The notes under the pieces are model-generated. The model made no database searches. It was not told the DNA's origin and was given only the letters and a program-made list of their open reading frames with translations. Of a stretch of DNA of 64,000 bases, positions 19,145 through 27,921 are shown in pieces. The stretch's first letter is position 1, and the number at the start of each line of letters is the position of its first letter. This stretch comes from Acetobacterium sp. KB-1. Lineage in GTDB: Bacteria > Bacillota > Clostridia > Eubacteriales > Eubacteriaceae. Location of the stretch: contig NZ_CP030040.1 in NCBI RefSeq assembly GCF_003260995.1, positions 352,978-416,977 on the forward strand. Reading direction: 5' to 3'. Both the position numbers and the translations under genes were made by a program.

Positions 19145-20677
19145 ATGGGACTATTGGACGTTATTAATCTATCACATACGTTTGGTGATAAAATTTTATA
19201 TCAGGAGGCTTCTTTTGAATTATTCAAAGGGGAGCATATGGGGATTGTCGGGCGCAACGGAACGGGGAAGACCACCCTTTTAAATACCCTAATCGGAGAA
19301 ATTATTCCCGATGGTGGGGAGATTCGCTGGCAAAAAGGGATCAAGGTCGGGTATCTCGATCAACATGCTAAAATTGATCAGGATGTGACGGTGTTTGACT
19401 ATTTAAAAACATCGTTTCATGAGCTCTACGAAACAGAAATCCAGCTGACCAAAATTTATGAAGACATGGGCAGCGATTGCAGTGAAAAGGCCATGAACAG
19501 AGCCTCGGACCTGCAAAGTTTGCTTGAGAATTCCGGTTTTTATGAACTGGAAAGCCGGATCTTAAAAATTGCTGATGGGCTGGGGATTACAGCACTGGGG
19601 ATGGATAGCATCCTGGAACAGCTTAGTGGGGGACAGCGGGCCAAGGTTATTTTGGCCAAGCTGCTGTTGGAAGAACCTAATGTGTTGCTTTTAGATGAAC
19701 CGACTAACTTTCTGGACAAGGAACATGTGGAATGGTTGACCGACTATTTAAAAGCTTATGAGGGCACCTTTCTGGTGATTTCCCATGACTTTGATTTTCT
19801 CGACAAGATCACCACCTGTGTCTGTGACATCGAGTTTTCCACCATCAAAAAGTACAGCGGCAACATCACCAAATTTATCACCTTAAAAGGGCTGCGACGG
19901 GAAAGCTATATTCGTGAATTTGAAGCCCAGAAAAAAGAAATTAAAAAGTTTGAAGACTATATTTCCAAAAACAAGGCTCGGGCTTCCACCGCCAGCATGG
20001 CTAAGAGCAGGCAGAAGCAATTGGATCGAATCGATCGGATTCCGCCGCCAGAATTAGTGCCAAAACCCAATTTTCGTTTGACTTCCTTGCACATCTCAGC
20101 CCAGCGCTCCTTAACGGTCAAGGATTTGGAGATTGGCTATGATTACCCGTTGCTAGCCAAAATGAATTTTAAAATCGAGTCGGGTCAGAAAACCGTCATC
20201 ACCGGCTTTAACGGGATTGGAAAATCCACTCTGCTAAAAACCCTGGTCAAACAGATTCCACCGATTTCGGGAAAATTCAAGTTTGCGGATAATATTAAAA
20301 TCGCTTATTTTGAGCAAGATCTCAATTGGGACAACCCCACTCTGACCCCTATTCAAGTCGTTTCTGATGTGTATCCCAAGCTGTCTCAGAGCCAATTGCG
20401 GCGCTATCTGGCGCAGTGCGGTTTAAAAGCCAAAAGCATGCTTCAGGGGGTCGCGACCCTTAGTGGCGGGGAACAGGCCAAGGTAAAAATCTGTATCCTG
20501 ATGCTGACCAATGCGAATTTTCTGATTCTTGATGAGCCCACCAATCATCTGGATGCCGATGCTAAAGCGGTACTAAAAAGCGAGCTGATCAAATGGACTG
20601 GTAGTCTGATTCTCGTTTCACATGAAGCCGCGTTTTATGAAGATTGGGCTGAGCACATTATCAATATCGAGGGCTAG
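19145..20677 (+). CDS. ABC-F family ATPase
   Basis: Soluble protein of 510 residues with two ABC ATPase domains and no membrane segment: Walker A GRNGTGKTT and GFNGIGKST, signatures LSGGQRAK and LSGGEQAK, Walker B LLLDEPTNFLD and LILDEPTNHLD, joined by a charged linker. ABC-F proteins bind the ribosomal E site and act as translation factors or antibiotic resistance proteins; sequence alone does not separate these. The ATG at 19145 has GAGGAGA upstream and is preferred to 19073, which lies before a terminator-like hairpin. Attenuation leaders are common for the resistance type. Confidence 0.88.
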   Translation: MGLLDVINLSHTFGDKILYQEASFELFKGEHMGIVGRNGTGKTTLLNTLIGEIIPDGGEIRWQKGIKVGYLDQHAKIDQDVTVFDYLKTSFHELYETEIQLTKIYEDMGSDCSEKAMNRASDLQSLLENSGFYELESRILKIADGLGITALGMDSILEQLSGGQRAKVILAKLLLEEPNVLLLDEPTNFLDKEHVEWLTDYLKAYEGTFLVISHDFDFLDKITTCVCDIEFSTIKKYSGNITKFITLKGLRRESYIREFEAQKKEIKKFEDYISKNKARASTASMAKSRQKQLDRIDRIPPPELVPKPNFRLTSLHISAQRSLTVKDLEIGYDYPLLAKMNFKIESGQKTVITGFNGIGKSTLLKTLVKQIPPISGKFKFADNIKIAYFEQDLNWDNPTLTPIQVVSDVYPKLSQSQLRRYLAQCGLKAKSMLQGVATLSGGEQAKVKICILMLTNANFLILDEPTNHLDADAKAVLKSELIKWTGSLILVSHEAAFYEDWAEHIINIEG

Positions 20678-20732
20678 CAGGGTCAGCTTTCCTGGTCTGA
20701 ACCATAAATTCGAGAATGTCTTTAAAAAAAAC

Positions 20733-20761
20733 TTAACAGGTGTCAAAAATCCGGCTATAAT
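20733..20761 (+). promoter_or_regulatory. SigA promoter of the LuxR-type gene
   Basis: TTAACA (20733-20738) and TATAAT (20756-20761) with a 17-bp spacer, about 65 bp before the GTG start. Confidence 0.65.
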
Positions 20762-20826
20762 GAATCATAGAGATTATTCTAATTACCAATTTACATAGAA
20801 TTGAAACTAGGAAATGAGACATTAGA

Positions 20827-23319
20827 GTGAAAAAACAATTCTTAAAAAGAGAACGCATTAATGATCGTTTAGCACGAGTTTATGATTATCCACTAACCAT
20901 TGTGGAAGCACCGATGGGTTATGGAAAGACTACGGCAGTTAGAGAATTTCTGGAAACGAAAGAAATAAAATCCATCTGGGTTACGTTTCAACCTGAGAAT
21001 GGTTCTGCTGATTATAAATGGAGCAAAGTCTGCGATGAAATTAGCAAATGGGATCGTGATACCGGCGAGACATTAAAGCAGCTGGGCTTTCCGGTGGACG
21101 TACCCCAGATGGATCAAGTGTTATCGGTATTAAACACGGTAATCACAGATGAGCCCTTATTCATGGTTTTAGATGACTACCATCTGACGGATTATGAGCC
21201 CTTGAATCGGTTGATTGAGCTGATCGTGACCGAGCGAATTGAAAACTTTTATCTTATTATTGTCACCCGAAATACAGGGAATTTAAACAGCGCAGAACTT
21301 GTGGCCAAGGGATTTTGCAATTGGATCACCCAGGAAGTTTTAAAGTTCACGGAAGTCGAAGTCCGGGATTATTGCATCATGATGATGGAAACAATATCGG
21401 AGAAAGACTTGCGAAAAATAACCGAATACGCAGGTGGTTGGATTACTCTGACCTATATGCTGCTGCTTGGTTTGGAAAAAGGGATTCCAGTAGGGATGAA
21501 TATGACCATCGATGAGCTCATCAGTTTAACGCTTTTTAGTGTTTATGATGCGTTGACCCAAAAATATTTAATCAAACTTTCAATTATGGATCGTTTTACT
21601 GCCGAACAGGCCCAGTTTATAACCGGCGAATCGCAGACGGCTGATATTTTGAGAAAAATGAAGAAAGAAAATTCATTTATTTATTTTGATGAAGTAAATA
21701 AAACCTATCAAATTCATTTTGTATTGCTTGATTTTTTAAGGTCAAAACAAAATCTCTTAGCCGATGAAAAAAAGGCGCTGTACATCCGTTTGGGTGAATG
21801 GTATCTAGACAAATTGAATTTTCCAAAGGCTTATGCGAGCTTTTATCGCGCAGGAGAAATTAGACGGATTCTTGAGCATTTGAATAATCCCCAAAACATC
21901 AGCTCTGAAATGGCGGTATTTGAGGGCTCGCAGGAGATGTTTGAAAAAACGCCGCTTAACGTGTTGTATCACTATCCGATGGCCTATTTACTGCATATTC
22001 TTGTTTGTTTGTTCCACGGAAATGAGCGCACAGCGATTGGTAGTCGTAGACAATTGGATCAGTTAGAGCAGTTTTATAATAAACAGGATGGCATTGATCA
22101 GACTTACCGAAATCGGATTCTGGCTGAAATCAACATCGTTAAGCGGTTTACGGTATTTAATCATATTGAAGAATCCACCGTCACCAATGATTTGATTATC
22201 AAGCTATTGGATGGGGAACAATCCTACATTATGAGAAAAGAAAATGAATTTACCTTTGGATCCCCCCATCTGAGTTATAATTATTTCAGAGAACCGGGTC
22301 GGTATCAAAAAACAGTCCAACTGATTGTCGAGAAGGTTCCGGTTTATTCTCAATTTACCAGTGGCTGCGGAACCGGATCTGAATATCAGGCCCGGGCCGA
22401 ATACAGTCTGGAAACTGGTAATTGGGCAGAGGCCGAACTTAATGGTGAAAAGGCAATCTTTAAAGCCCGGACCAAAGATCAGCACAGTATTGTTATTTGT
22501 GGCAATTTTGTACTGATTCGGCTGATGATTTTACAAGGAAGAATTACTGCTGCCCTGAATCGTCTTCGTGATTTGGAAAAAGAAATTCTGGAGGTCAGGA
22601 ATCCTATTTACAATACCACCATGGACATTTGCAAGGGCTATGTTTATGCCAATCTGGAACAGACAGAGATGATTCCCTACTGGCTTCAGGTGGGGGATAT
22701 GACCACTGCTGATTTGCTTTATCAGGGGGTGGCTTTAAATTATCTGGTTTATGGCAAGGCGGTCGCCGCATCCCGGAATTTTGTTAAACTTGAAATTCTT
22801 TCCGAGAGTTTTATAGAATATTTTTCGATCTATCATAATCAGTTGGGAATAATCCATAACGGAATCTTTAAAGCCATTGCCAAATATAATCTATATGGCA
22901 TTGAAGCAGGAATTAATGCCCTTAATAAGATTTTGGGAGAAGCTTATCTGGATGGAATCATTATGCCCTTTGTGGAAAATGCACCCTTTCTCATTGTGAT
23001 GTTGAGAGAAATCAATGATCGACAGCCTAAAGATCAATTTATTCGCTGGCTGCTATCAGTTAGTGAAGTTTATCTAAAGAATCTGAAAAATGAGGAATTG
23101 TCCAGAGTCAGTCTCACTCTACGAGAACAAGAAGTATTGCGGCTTACCGCTGAAGGTCTAAAGCGCGAAGAAATTGCTAAACGGCTTTATATCGCTCCGG
23201 GTACGGTTAAGACCCATCTTCAGAATGTTTATAAAAAGCTGGAGGTTAATGGGAAAAATGCGGCGATTAAAACAGCGTTAAAAAATGGCTTGTTGTTTGC
23301 AGAAAATGAAAAAGACTAG
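20827..23319 (+). CDS. MalT-like LuxR family regulator (STAND ATPase)
   Basis: Protein of 830 residues with the MalT layout. An N-terminal P-loop (APMGYGKTTAV, about 28-38) and Walker B-like FMVLDDYH mark the STAND ATPase. A long helical middle region is probably the sensor. The C-terminal LuxR HTH (about 765-820) reads LTLREQEVLRLTAEGLKREEIA. Such proteins activate genes after binding an inducer and ATP. GTG start with a weak AGGAAATGAG ribosome binding site. Its target is unknown; the flavodiiron gene downstream has its own inverted repeat and is a candidate. Confidence 0.88.
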   Translation: MKKQFLKRERINDRLARVYDYPLTIVEAPMGYGKTTAVREFLETKEIKSIWVTFQPENGSADYKWSKVCDEISKWDRDTGETLKQLGFPVDVPQMDQVLSVLNTVITDEPLFMVLDDYHLTDYEPLNRLIELIVTERIENFYLIIVTRNTGNLNSAELVAKGFCNWITQEVLKFTEVEVRDYCIMMMETISEKDLRKITEYAGGWITLTYMLLLGLEKGIPVGMNMTIDELISLTLFSVYDALTQKYLIKLSIMDRFTAEQAQFITGESQTADILRKMKKENSFIYFDEVNKTYQIHFVLLDFLRSKQNLLADEKKALYIRLGEWYLDKLNFPKAYASFYRAGEIRRILEHLNNPQNISSEMAVFEGSQEMFEKTPLNVLYHYPMAYLLHILVCLFHGNERTAIGSRRQLDQLEQFYNKQDGIDQTYRNRILAEINIVKRFTVFNHIEESTVTNDLIIKLLDGEQSYIMRKENEFTFGSPHLSYNYFREPGRYQKTVQLIVEKVPVYSQFTSGCGTGSEYQARAEYSLETGNWAEAELNGEKAIFKARTKDQHSIVICGNFVLIRLMILQGRITAALNRLRDLEKEILEVRNPIYNTTMDICKGYVYANLEQTEMIPYWLQVGDMTTADLLYQGVALNYLVYGKAVAASRNFVKLEILSESFIEYFSIYHNQLGIIHNGIFKAIAKYNLYGIEAGINALNKILGEAYLDGIIMPFVENAPFLIVMLREINDRQPKDQFIRWLLSVSEVYLKNLKNEELSRVSLTLREQEVLRLTAEGLKREEIAKRLYIAPGTVKTHLQNVYKKLEVNGKNAAIKTALKNGLLFAENEKD

Positions 23320-23374
23320 TTGGCTGTTTGGATTTCATACATAATACAGCTTTTTTCTCCAATAAAGTTATTTT

Positions 23375-23405
23375 CGACATGTAAGGGTATATACATTATA
23401 TGTCG
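23375..23405 (+). promoter_or_regulatory. Inverted repeat before the flavodiiron gene
   Basis: CGACAT (23375-23380) and ATGTCG (23400-23405) are separated by 19 bp of A/T-rich DNA, 38 bp before the start codon. It could be an operator or part of the promoter. No clear -35/-10 pair was found. Confidence 0.3.
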
Positions 23406-23442
23406 CTTATAAGTAAATGATAGCGGCGGAATGGAGATTAAA

Positions 23443-24630
23443 ATGAAAAAACGAATTAAAAATAACGTGAGCTGGGTAGGTAAAGTCGATTGGGAGCTGC
23501 AACAGTTTCATGGCAATGAATTTTCAACCAATCATGGCTCCACTTACAATTCCTATTTAATCGAGGAAGAAAAGACTGTTTTAGTCGACACGGTCTGGTT
23601 ACCCTATGCCAAAGAATTTGTGGAAAACTTAACGCAGGTAATCGATTTGAATGAGATCGACTATATTGTCGCTAATCATGGGGAAGTGGATCACAGCGGA
23701 GCCCTGCCGGAACTGATGGCGAGAATCCCAGATGTTCCCATTTACTGTTCCGAAAACGCAGTAAAGTCTTTAAAGGGTCAGTATCATCAGGACTGGAACT
23801 TCAATGTCGTGAAAACCGGAGACAAGCTGGACGTCGGCAATGGTAAAGAATTGATTTTTGTGGAAATGCGGATGCTCCATTGGCCGGACAGCATGGCCAC
23901 CTATCTGACCGGAGACAATATTCTCTTTAGCAATGATGCCTTTGGCCAGCATTATGCTACCGAAAAACTGTTTAATAAGCTGGTCGATCAATGCGATTTG
24001 TATCAGGAAGCGATAAAATACTATGCCAATATTCTAACCCCCTTTAGTGCCATATTGCGAAAGAAATTAGACGAAATTATTGCCTTTAATCTGACCATTG
24101 ATATGATCGCCACCAGCCATGGCGTCATCTGGAATGACAATCCGATGCAAATCGTTGAGAAATATGCCCAGTGGGCAGGAGATTATCAGGAAAACCAGAT
24201 CACGATAATCTATGACACGATGTGGAATGGTACTAAAAATCTGGCCGAAAATATTGCCGAGGGGATTAGCCTGACCGATCCAGATGTTTTAGTAAAAGTC
24301 TTCAACCTGTCAAAAAGTGATGAGAATGACTTAATTACCGAAGTCTTTAAAGCAAAGACGGTGCTGATTGGTTCGCCGACCATTGGTGGCAGTATCCTTC
24401 ACTCCATCGCCGGCTTTGTTCATCTGATGAAGGAGCTTAAGTTTAAAAACAAAAAAGCTGCCGCCTTTGGCTGCTATGGTTGGAGCGGTGAGTCAACTAA
24501 GGTGTTAAATGAATGGCTGGAAGGCGCCGGATTCGAAATCATCAACGAGGGTCTGAAAAATCAGTGGAACCCCGATGATACTGAGCAGATATCAGCCATC
24601 GACTTTGGTAAAGAAATCGCCAAAGCCTAG
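23443..24630 (+). CDS. FprA family flavodiiron protein
   Basis: Protein of 395 residues from the ATG at 23443. The N-terminal metallo-beta-lactamase-like domain has the di-iron ligands in NHGEVDHSG (about 76-84). The C-terminal flavodoxin domain (about 250-395) binds FMN (YDTMWNGTKNLA). These soluble enzymes reduce O2 to water and/or NO to N2O in anaerobes. GGAG sits 6 nt before the chosen start; the in-frame ATG at 23431 has a poorer site. Asr and hcp genes lie just downstream on the opposite strand, giving a redox-defence neighbourhood. Confidence 0.93.
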   Translation: MKKRIKNNVSWVGKVDWELQQFHGNEFSTNHGSTYNSYLIEEEKTVLVDTVWLPYAKEFVENLTQVIDLNEIDYIVANHGEVDHSGALPELMARIPDVPIYCSENAVKSLKGQYHQDWNFNVVKTGDKLDVGNGKELIFVEMRMLHWPDSMATYLTGDNILFSNDAFGQHYATEKLFNKLVDQCDLYQEAIKYYANILTPFSAILRKKLDEIIAFNLTIDMIATSHGVIWNDNPMQIVEKYAQWAGDYQENQITIIYDTMWNGTKNLAENIAEGISLTDPDVLVKVFNLSKSDENDLITEVFKAKTVLIGSPTIGGSILHSIAGFVHLMKELKFKNKKAAAFGCYGWSGESTKVLNEWLEGAGFEIINEGLKNQWNPDDTEQISAIDFGKEIAKA

Positions 24631-24649
24631 AAGCTGATCGATTCAACGT

Positions 24650-24688
24650 AAAAACGACTTAATCATGATTTGATTAAGTCGTTTTTAT
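24650..24688. terminator. Bidirectional terminator between convergent genes
   Basis: A perfect 15-bp stem (AAAAACGACTTAATC with its complement) and a 7-nt loop. An A run precedes it and a T run follows, so it can end the flavodiiron transcript on plus and the asrC transcript on minus. Confidence 0.85.
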
Positions 24689-24717
24689 TACGTTCTTATC
24701 TTTTACAAACAAACCCA

Positions 24718-24895
24718 GTACCGACAATATCGAGTTGTGCGCATCAGAGCCGACACGGCGATAGCCTGCGTGAAGGCAACGAGCCAATCACAAGCTTGCT
24801 TGTAGTTGGCGACTGCCCGCGACTAATAAGAAATTTCTAATTTTTTATTAGTGTCCGATTCCGTAGCGAACAACAGATTAACAATTGGTCGGTAC
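24718..24895. repeat. Inverted-repeat element, long copy D
   Basis: A 178-bp element whose reverse complement matches copy B closely, including the A/T hairpin, the CAAGCTTGCTTG hairpin and the GGCGATAGCC segment. Ends are GTACCGACAAT and AACAATTGGTCGGTAC. It sits 22 bp beyond the stop of asrC. Confidence 0.8.
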
Positions 24896-24917
24896 GGCAG
24901 TTGCCGAAACCCTTGTT

Positions 24918-25886
24918 TCAATCGTAGTGAATACCGCCCCAGTAAACCGGGCTTTTGACGATGGTGCGGGGATCCAGTTCCACGCCTTCCATAGCCCACT
25001 TTTTATATTCTTCAAAGCCAGTGCGGTCGATGATGTAGCCGATGTGTTCTTTGCCGCCGGGTGCTTCCCGATTGATGTAGTTTTCTACAAATCGATAGGT
25101 ATTTTTAATAATTTTGACAATCGCGTCTTCGGTCGCCCAAACCAGAAAATCTTCGGCCAGCCGGGGGTTTCGTTTTCCGGTTCGTCCCATAATCGCCAAT
25201 CGGTAGTAGGTTTCCGGGCTGCGGGTCCAGGCCCGGGTTGGGCAGTTGATCACACATTCGCCACAGCCGACACATTTTTCGGTGTTTCGGACAATTCGGT
25301 AATTCTCTACTGACAAAGCATCCACCGATTTTTTCTGGCAGGCTTTAACACAGGCCAGACAACCCATGCAGCGTTCTTTTTGATACTGGGGTTCGGTCAT
25401 CCCGATGATCCCAAAATCCTGCATCCGGGTTTTGATGCAGTCATTGGCACAGCCGGTGAAGGCGACCTTAAAATGGAGATCATTGGGAAAGATTTCCTGC
25501 TCCATTTTCTTGGCAAAATTAGTGGTATTATAGGTGGCAAATGGACAGGTATTACTGCCGATACAGGCAGAGATATTGCGCGTGCCGGCTGCGGTATAGC
25601 CTTTGCCTGGGATTTCCTGATTAATATCCAATTTATCAATAATCGGCTGTAGCAGCGCATTGACGGCGTCCATATCGGTATATTTAATACCCGGGATTTC
25701 AAAGCCCTGACGGGTGGTTAAATGGATGCGGCCATTGCCATAGGTTTTTGCAATGTTTTGAATCAGCGGCAGCAGTTCCGCCGTTAATAAGCCGCCGGGA
25801 ACCCGGACTCGTGAGGCGGTTTCCCCACGGACCTTGGTGACGCGATAGGCATTCTTCTTTATCTTCTTGGTATTTAGATCTAACAT
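24918..25886 (-). CDS. asrC: Anaerobic sulfite reductase subunit C
   Basis: Protein of 322 residues, the siroheme [4Fe-4S] subunit that reduces sulfite to sulfide. The N-terminal half has the sulfite/nitrite reductase fold. Cluster-siroheme cysteines are in CIGSNTCPF and FTGCANDC. Two [4Fe-4S] ferredoxin motifs follow (CMGCLACVKAC and CVGCGECVINC). It is last in asrABC, 10 bp after asrB, with an AGGAGGAG ribosome binding site. Confidence 0.95.
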   Translation of the reverse strand: MLDLNTKKIKKNAYRVTKVRGETASRVRVPGGLLTAELLPLIQNIAKTYGNGRIHLTTRQGFEIPGIKYTDMDAVNALLQPIIDKLDINQEIPGKGYTAAGTRNISACIGSNTCPFATYNTTNFAKKMEQEIFPNDLHFKVAFTGCANDCIKTRMQDFGIIGMTEPQYQKERCMGCLACVKACQKKSVDALSVENYRIVRNTEKCVGCGECVINCPTRAWTRSPETYYRLAIMGRTGKRNPRLAEDFLVWATEDAIVKIIKNTYRFVENYINREAPGGKEHIGYIIDRTGFEEYKKWAMEGVELDPRTIVKSPVYWGGIHYD

Positions 25887-25896
25887 GGCACTCCTC

Positions 25897-26724
25897 CTAA
25901 TCCTTTAAAAATTTTCCCTTGGTGTAGTTAAAAACCGGACCGTCCAGACAAATATAGGTATCATCGATTTTACAGTGACCGCATTTACCAATGCCACAGC
26001 ACATTTTTCGCTCCTGGGAGATCCAGATATTTTCTTCTTTGAATCCGACATTAAAAAGCTCGGTGATCGTGCATTTCATCATCATCGGTGGTCCCACCAC
26101 AATCCCGATCGCTTCGTCAGTGTTTTTAATCGGGATTTCCGGAATGTATTGGGTAACCAGTCCGCATTTGCCGCAATAGCCATCGACCGGGGTATCCACG
26201 GTCATAATGACATTGATGTTTTTTTCCCACTCTTTGAAGTCTTTTTTAAAGAGGACATCGTTGGGCGATTTAAAACCTACTAACAGGGTAAAACTTTTGC
26301 AGTCGTTGGGATGGGCCGAAAAATAATCGACGATCCCTTTCACTGGCGAAAGACCGGTGCCGCCAGCAACCAGAATAATTTCTTTGCCCATATAGTTGGT
26401 GATATCAAAGCCATTGCCATAGGGTCCCCGAAGGAACAGGGTATCGCCGACATAATTTTCGAAGATTTCATCCGTAACCTTGCCGACTTTACGAATGGTC
26501 AGATCAACCGTGCCATTACCGATGCCGCTGACCGAAATGGGGGCTTCGCCAAACTTGGGTAGCGATACCTCAAAAAATTGTCCCGGTTTGACCTCGCCGC
26601 GATAGGTCATCCGGAAGGTAAACTCAATTTCAGTATGTTTGATCACGTCGACGATTTCCGAAAGGAAAGGAAGATAAGGATTATCTGAATTCGTTGTATG
26701 AGACGCAGTTGTTGTCGCAGTCAT
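25897..26724 (-). CDS. asrB: Anaerobic sulfite reductase subunit B
   Basis: Protein of 275 residues of the ferredoxin-NADP reductase-like group. FAD binding is seen in the LRGPYGNGF region and NAD(P)H binding in LVAGGTGLSP. A C-terminal [2Fe-2S] cysteine motif (CCGIGKCGHC plus a later Cys) is present. It passes electrons from NAD(P)H to AsrA/AsrC. Its ATG directly follows the asrA stop, with AAAGGAGG inside the end of asrA, so translation is coupled. Confidence 0.95.
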   Translation of the reverse strand: MTATTTASHTTNSDNPYLPFLSEIVDVIKHTEIEFTFRMTYRGEVKPGQFFEVSLPKFGEAPISVSGIGNGTVDLTIRKVGKVTDEIFENYVGDTLFLRGPYGNGFDITNYMGKEIILVAGGTGLSPVKGIVDYFSAHPNDCKSFTLLVGFKSPNDVLFKKDFKEWEKNINVIMTVDTPVDGYCGKCGLVTQYIPEIPIKNTDEAIGIVVGPPMMMKCTITELFNVGFKEENIWISQERKMCCGIGKCGHCKIDDTYICLDGPVFNYTKGKFLKD

Positions 26725-27738
26725 TTAAATTTCCTCCTTTGCAGCATCATTTACCAAATCACTCAGTTTATTGATGCAATTGGCAAAAGAAATATATTCC
26801 GGACAGACATCGTCGCAGCGGCCGCAGCCAATACACATATGGGTGCCGAAGCGTCGTTTATAATCGTTTATCTTGTGCATCACCTTAAAGCGCATCCGTT
26901 GGCCCTTGTCATTTCGAAACGCATGTCCGCCGGCCATATCAGTGTAGCCATCAACATGACAGGAAGCCCAAACCCGCCGCCGTTCGCCGGCTTTGCCGTT
27001 GTCGGTGTAGAAAATATCCTGCATTGTGAAGCAGGTACAGGTGGGACAAACAAAGTTGCATCGTCCGCAGGCAATGCAACGGTTGCCGTAATCTTCCCAG
27101 AATGGAGCGTCAAACAGGGTCTGGGGAACCGTTTCGGAAATCGTCACGACGGTGTCATTGGCGGTGACAGAATCAGGAATCACTGATGATGGTGTTGCAC
27201 CGGCCAAAGCGGTGTCCAGGAGATCCCAGTGACTGTCAACCAGCACGGTTTCACCATCAACCTTTATGTAAGCGTCATAGTCGTCGCTTTTCTGGGTGCC
27301 CATCGAAACGCAGAAACAGTTTTCAAAGGAATTTTCGCAGCCGATTAAAATAAATTTGGTCTGATCCCGCAGCCTTTTGTAATAGCTATCGACAGCGCCG
27401 TTTTCCAGATAAATGGTATCCATTCGTTTAAGACCGTGCAGATCACAGCTACGTAAAAACACAATCGCCCCTTTTTGGGGCACATCAGACTCCTTTATTT
27501 CATTTTCAGTAAAATAAAAAAGTGTTTCAGAGATGGGGAGTAAGACCTCTTTAAAAGAGTAGTCTGATTTTTCGGCAAATTCGATTTCAGATAGATCTGC
27601 GATTTCGCCGTAACGAATGGTGTCGATATCGGTAAAGGTGCCATCGCCGACAAACCGCTTGGGGGCATAAATAATGAAGTCTTTTGAAAGGTCAGAAAAA
27701 ATAGCATTGATTTTCTCTGGCGTAGTTTGGTAACCCAT
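26725..27738 (-). CDS. asrA: Anaerobic sulfite reductase subunit A
   Basis: Protein of 337 residues, the [4Fe-4S] electron-transfer subunit. Two cluster motifs are in the C-terminal part: CIACGRCNFVCP and CIGCGRCDDVCP, together with CTCFTMQD. It is first in asrABC. The start at 27738 has AAGGAGGAC directly upstream; the longer frame from 27756 would start inside that ribosome binding site. A structured leader lies upstream (27787-27828). Confidence 0.94.
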   Translation of the reverse strand: MGYQTTPEKINAIFSDLSKDFIIYAPKRFVGDGTFTDIDTIRYGEIADLSEIEFAEKSDYSFKEVLLPISETLFYFTENEIKESDVPQKGAIVFLRSCDLHGLKRMDTIYLENGAVDSYYKRLRDQTKFILIGCENSFENCFCVSMGTQKSDDYDAYIKVDGETVLVDSHWDLLDTALAGATPSSVIPDSVTANDTVVTISETVPQTLFDAPFWEDYGNRCIACGRCNFVCPTCTCFTMQDIFYTDNGKAGERRRVWASCHVDGYTDMAGGHAFRNDKGQRMRFKVMHKINDYKRRFGTHMCIGCGRCDDVCPEYISFANCINKLSDLVNDAAKEEI

Positions 27739-27786
27739 AAACAAGTCCTCCTTCAAGTTTTTTGGTAATCATTGCGGTAAAGAGTG

Positions 27787-27828
27787 AAGTCTGCCAAAGG
27801 CCCTTTTCAGGGGAGTTTTGACAGACTT
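27787..27828 (-). promoter_or_regulatory. Structured leader hairpin before asrA
   Basis: AAGTCTG and CAGACTT (perfect, 7 bp) enclose further CAAA/TTTG and CCC/GGG pairing. On the asr strand it lies 49-90 nt before the start codon and has no T run, so it is more likely a leader structure or operator than a terminator. Confidence 0.4.
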
Positions 27829-27845
27829 TTAATTTGGTTGATGAT

Positions 27846-27895
27846 GTTAACAATTGATCGGTACGGTAGTATAAAGAAAACCCGATGGTACCGAC
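27846..27895. repeat. Remnant ends of the inverted-repeat family (E)
   Basis: GTTAACAATTGATCGGTAC (27846-27864) is one terminal repeat of the element family. GGTACCGAC (27887-27895) looks like the start of another. They face away from each other and no element body lies between, so these appear to be abutting remnants between hcp and asrA. Confidence 0.55.
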
Positions 27896-27921
27896 CACAC
27901 TTTTTCAATAGCGAGTTGGTT

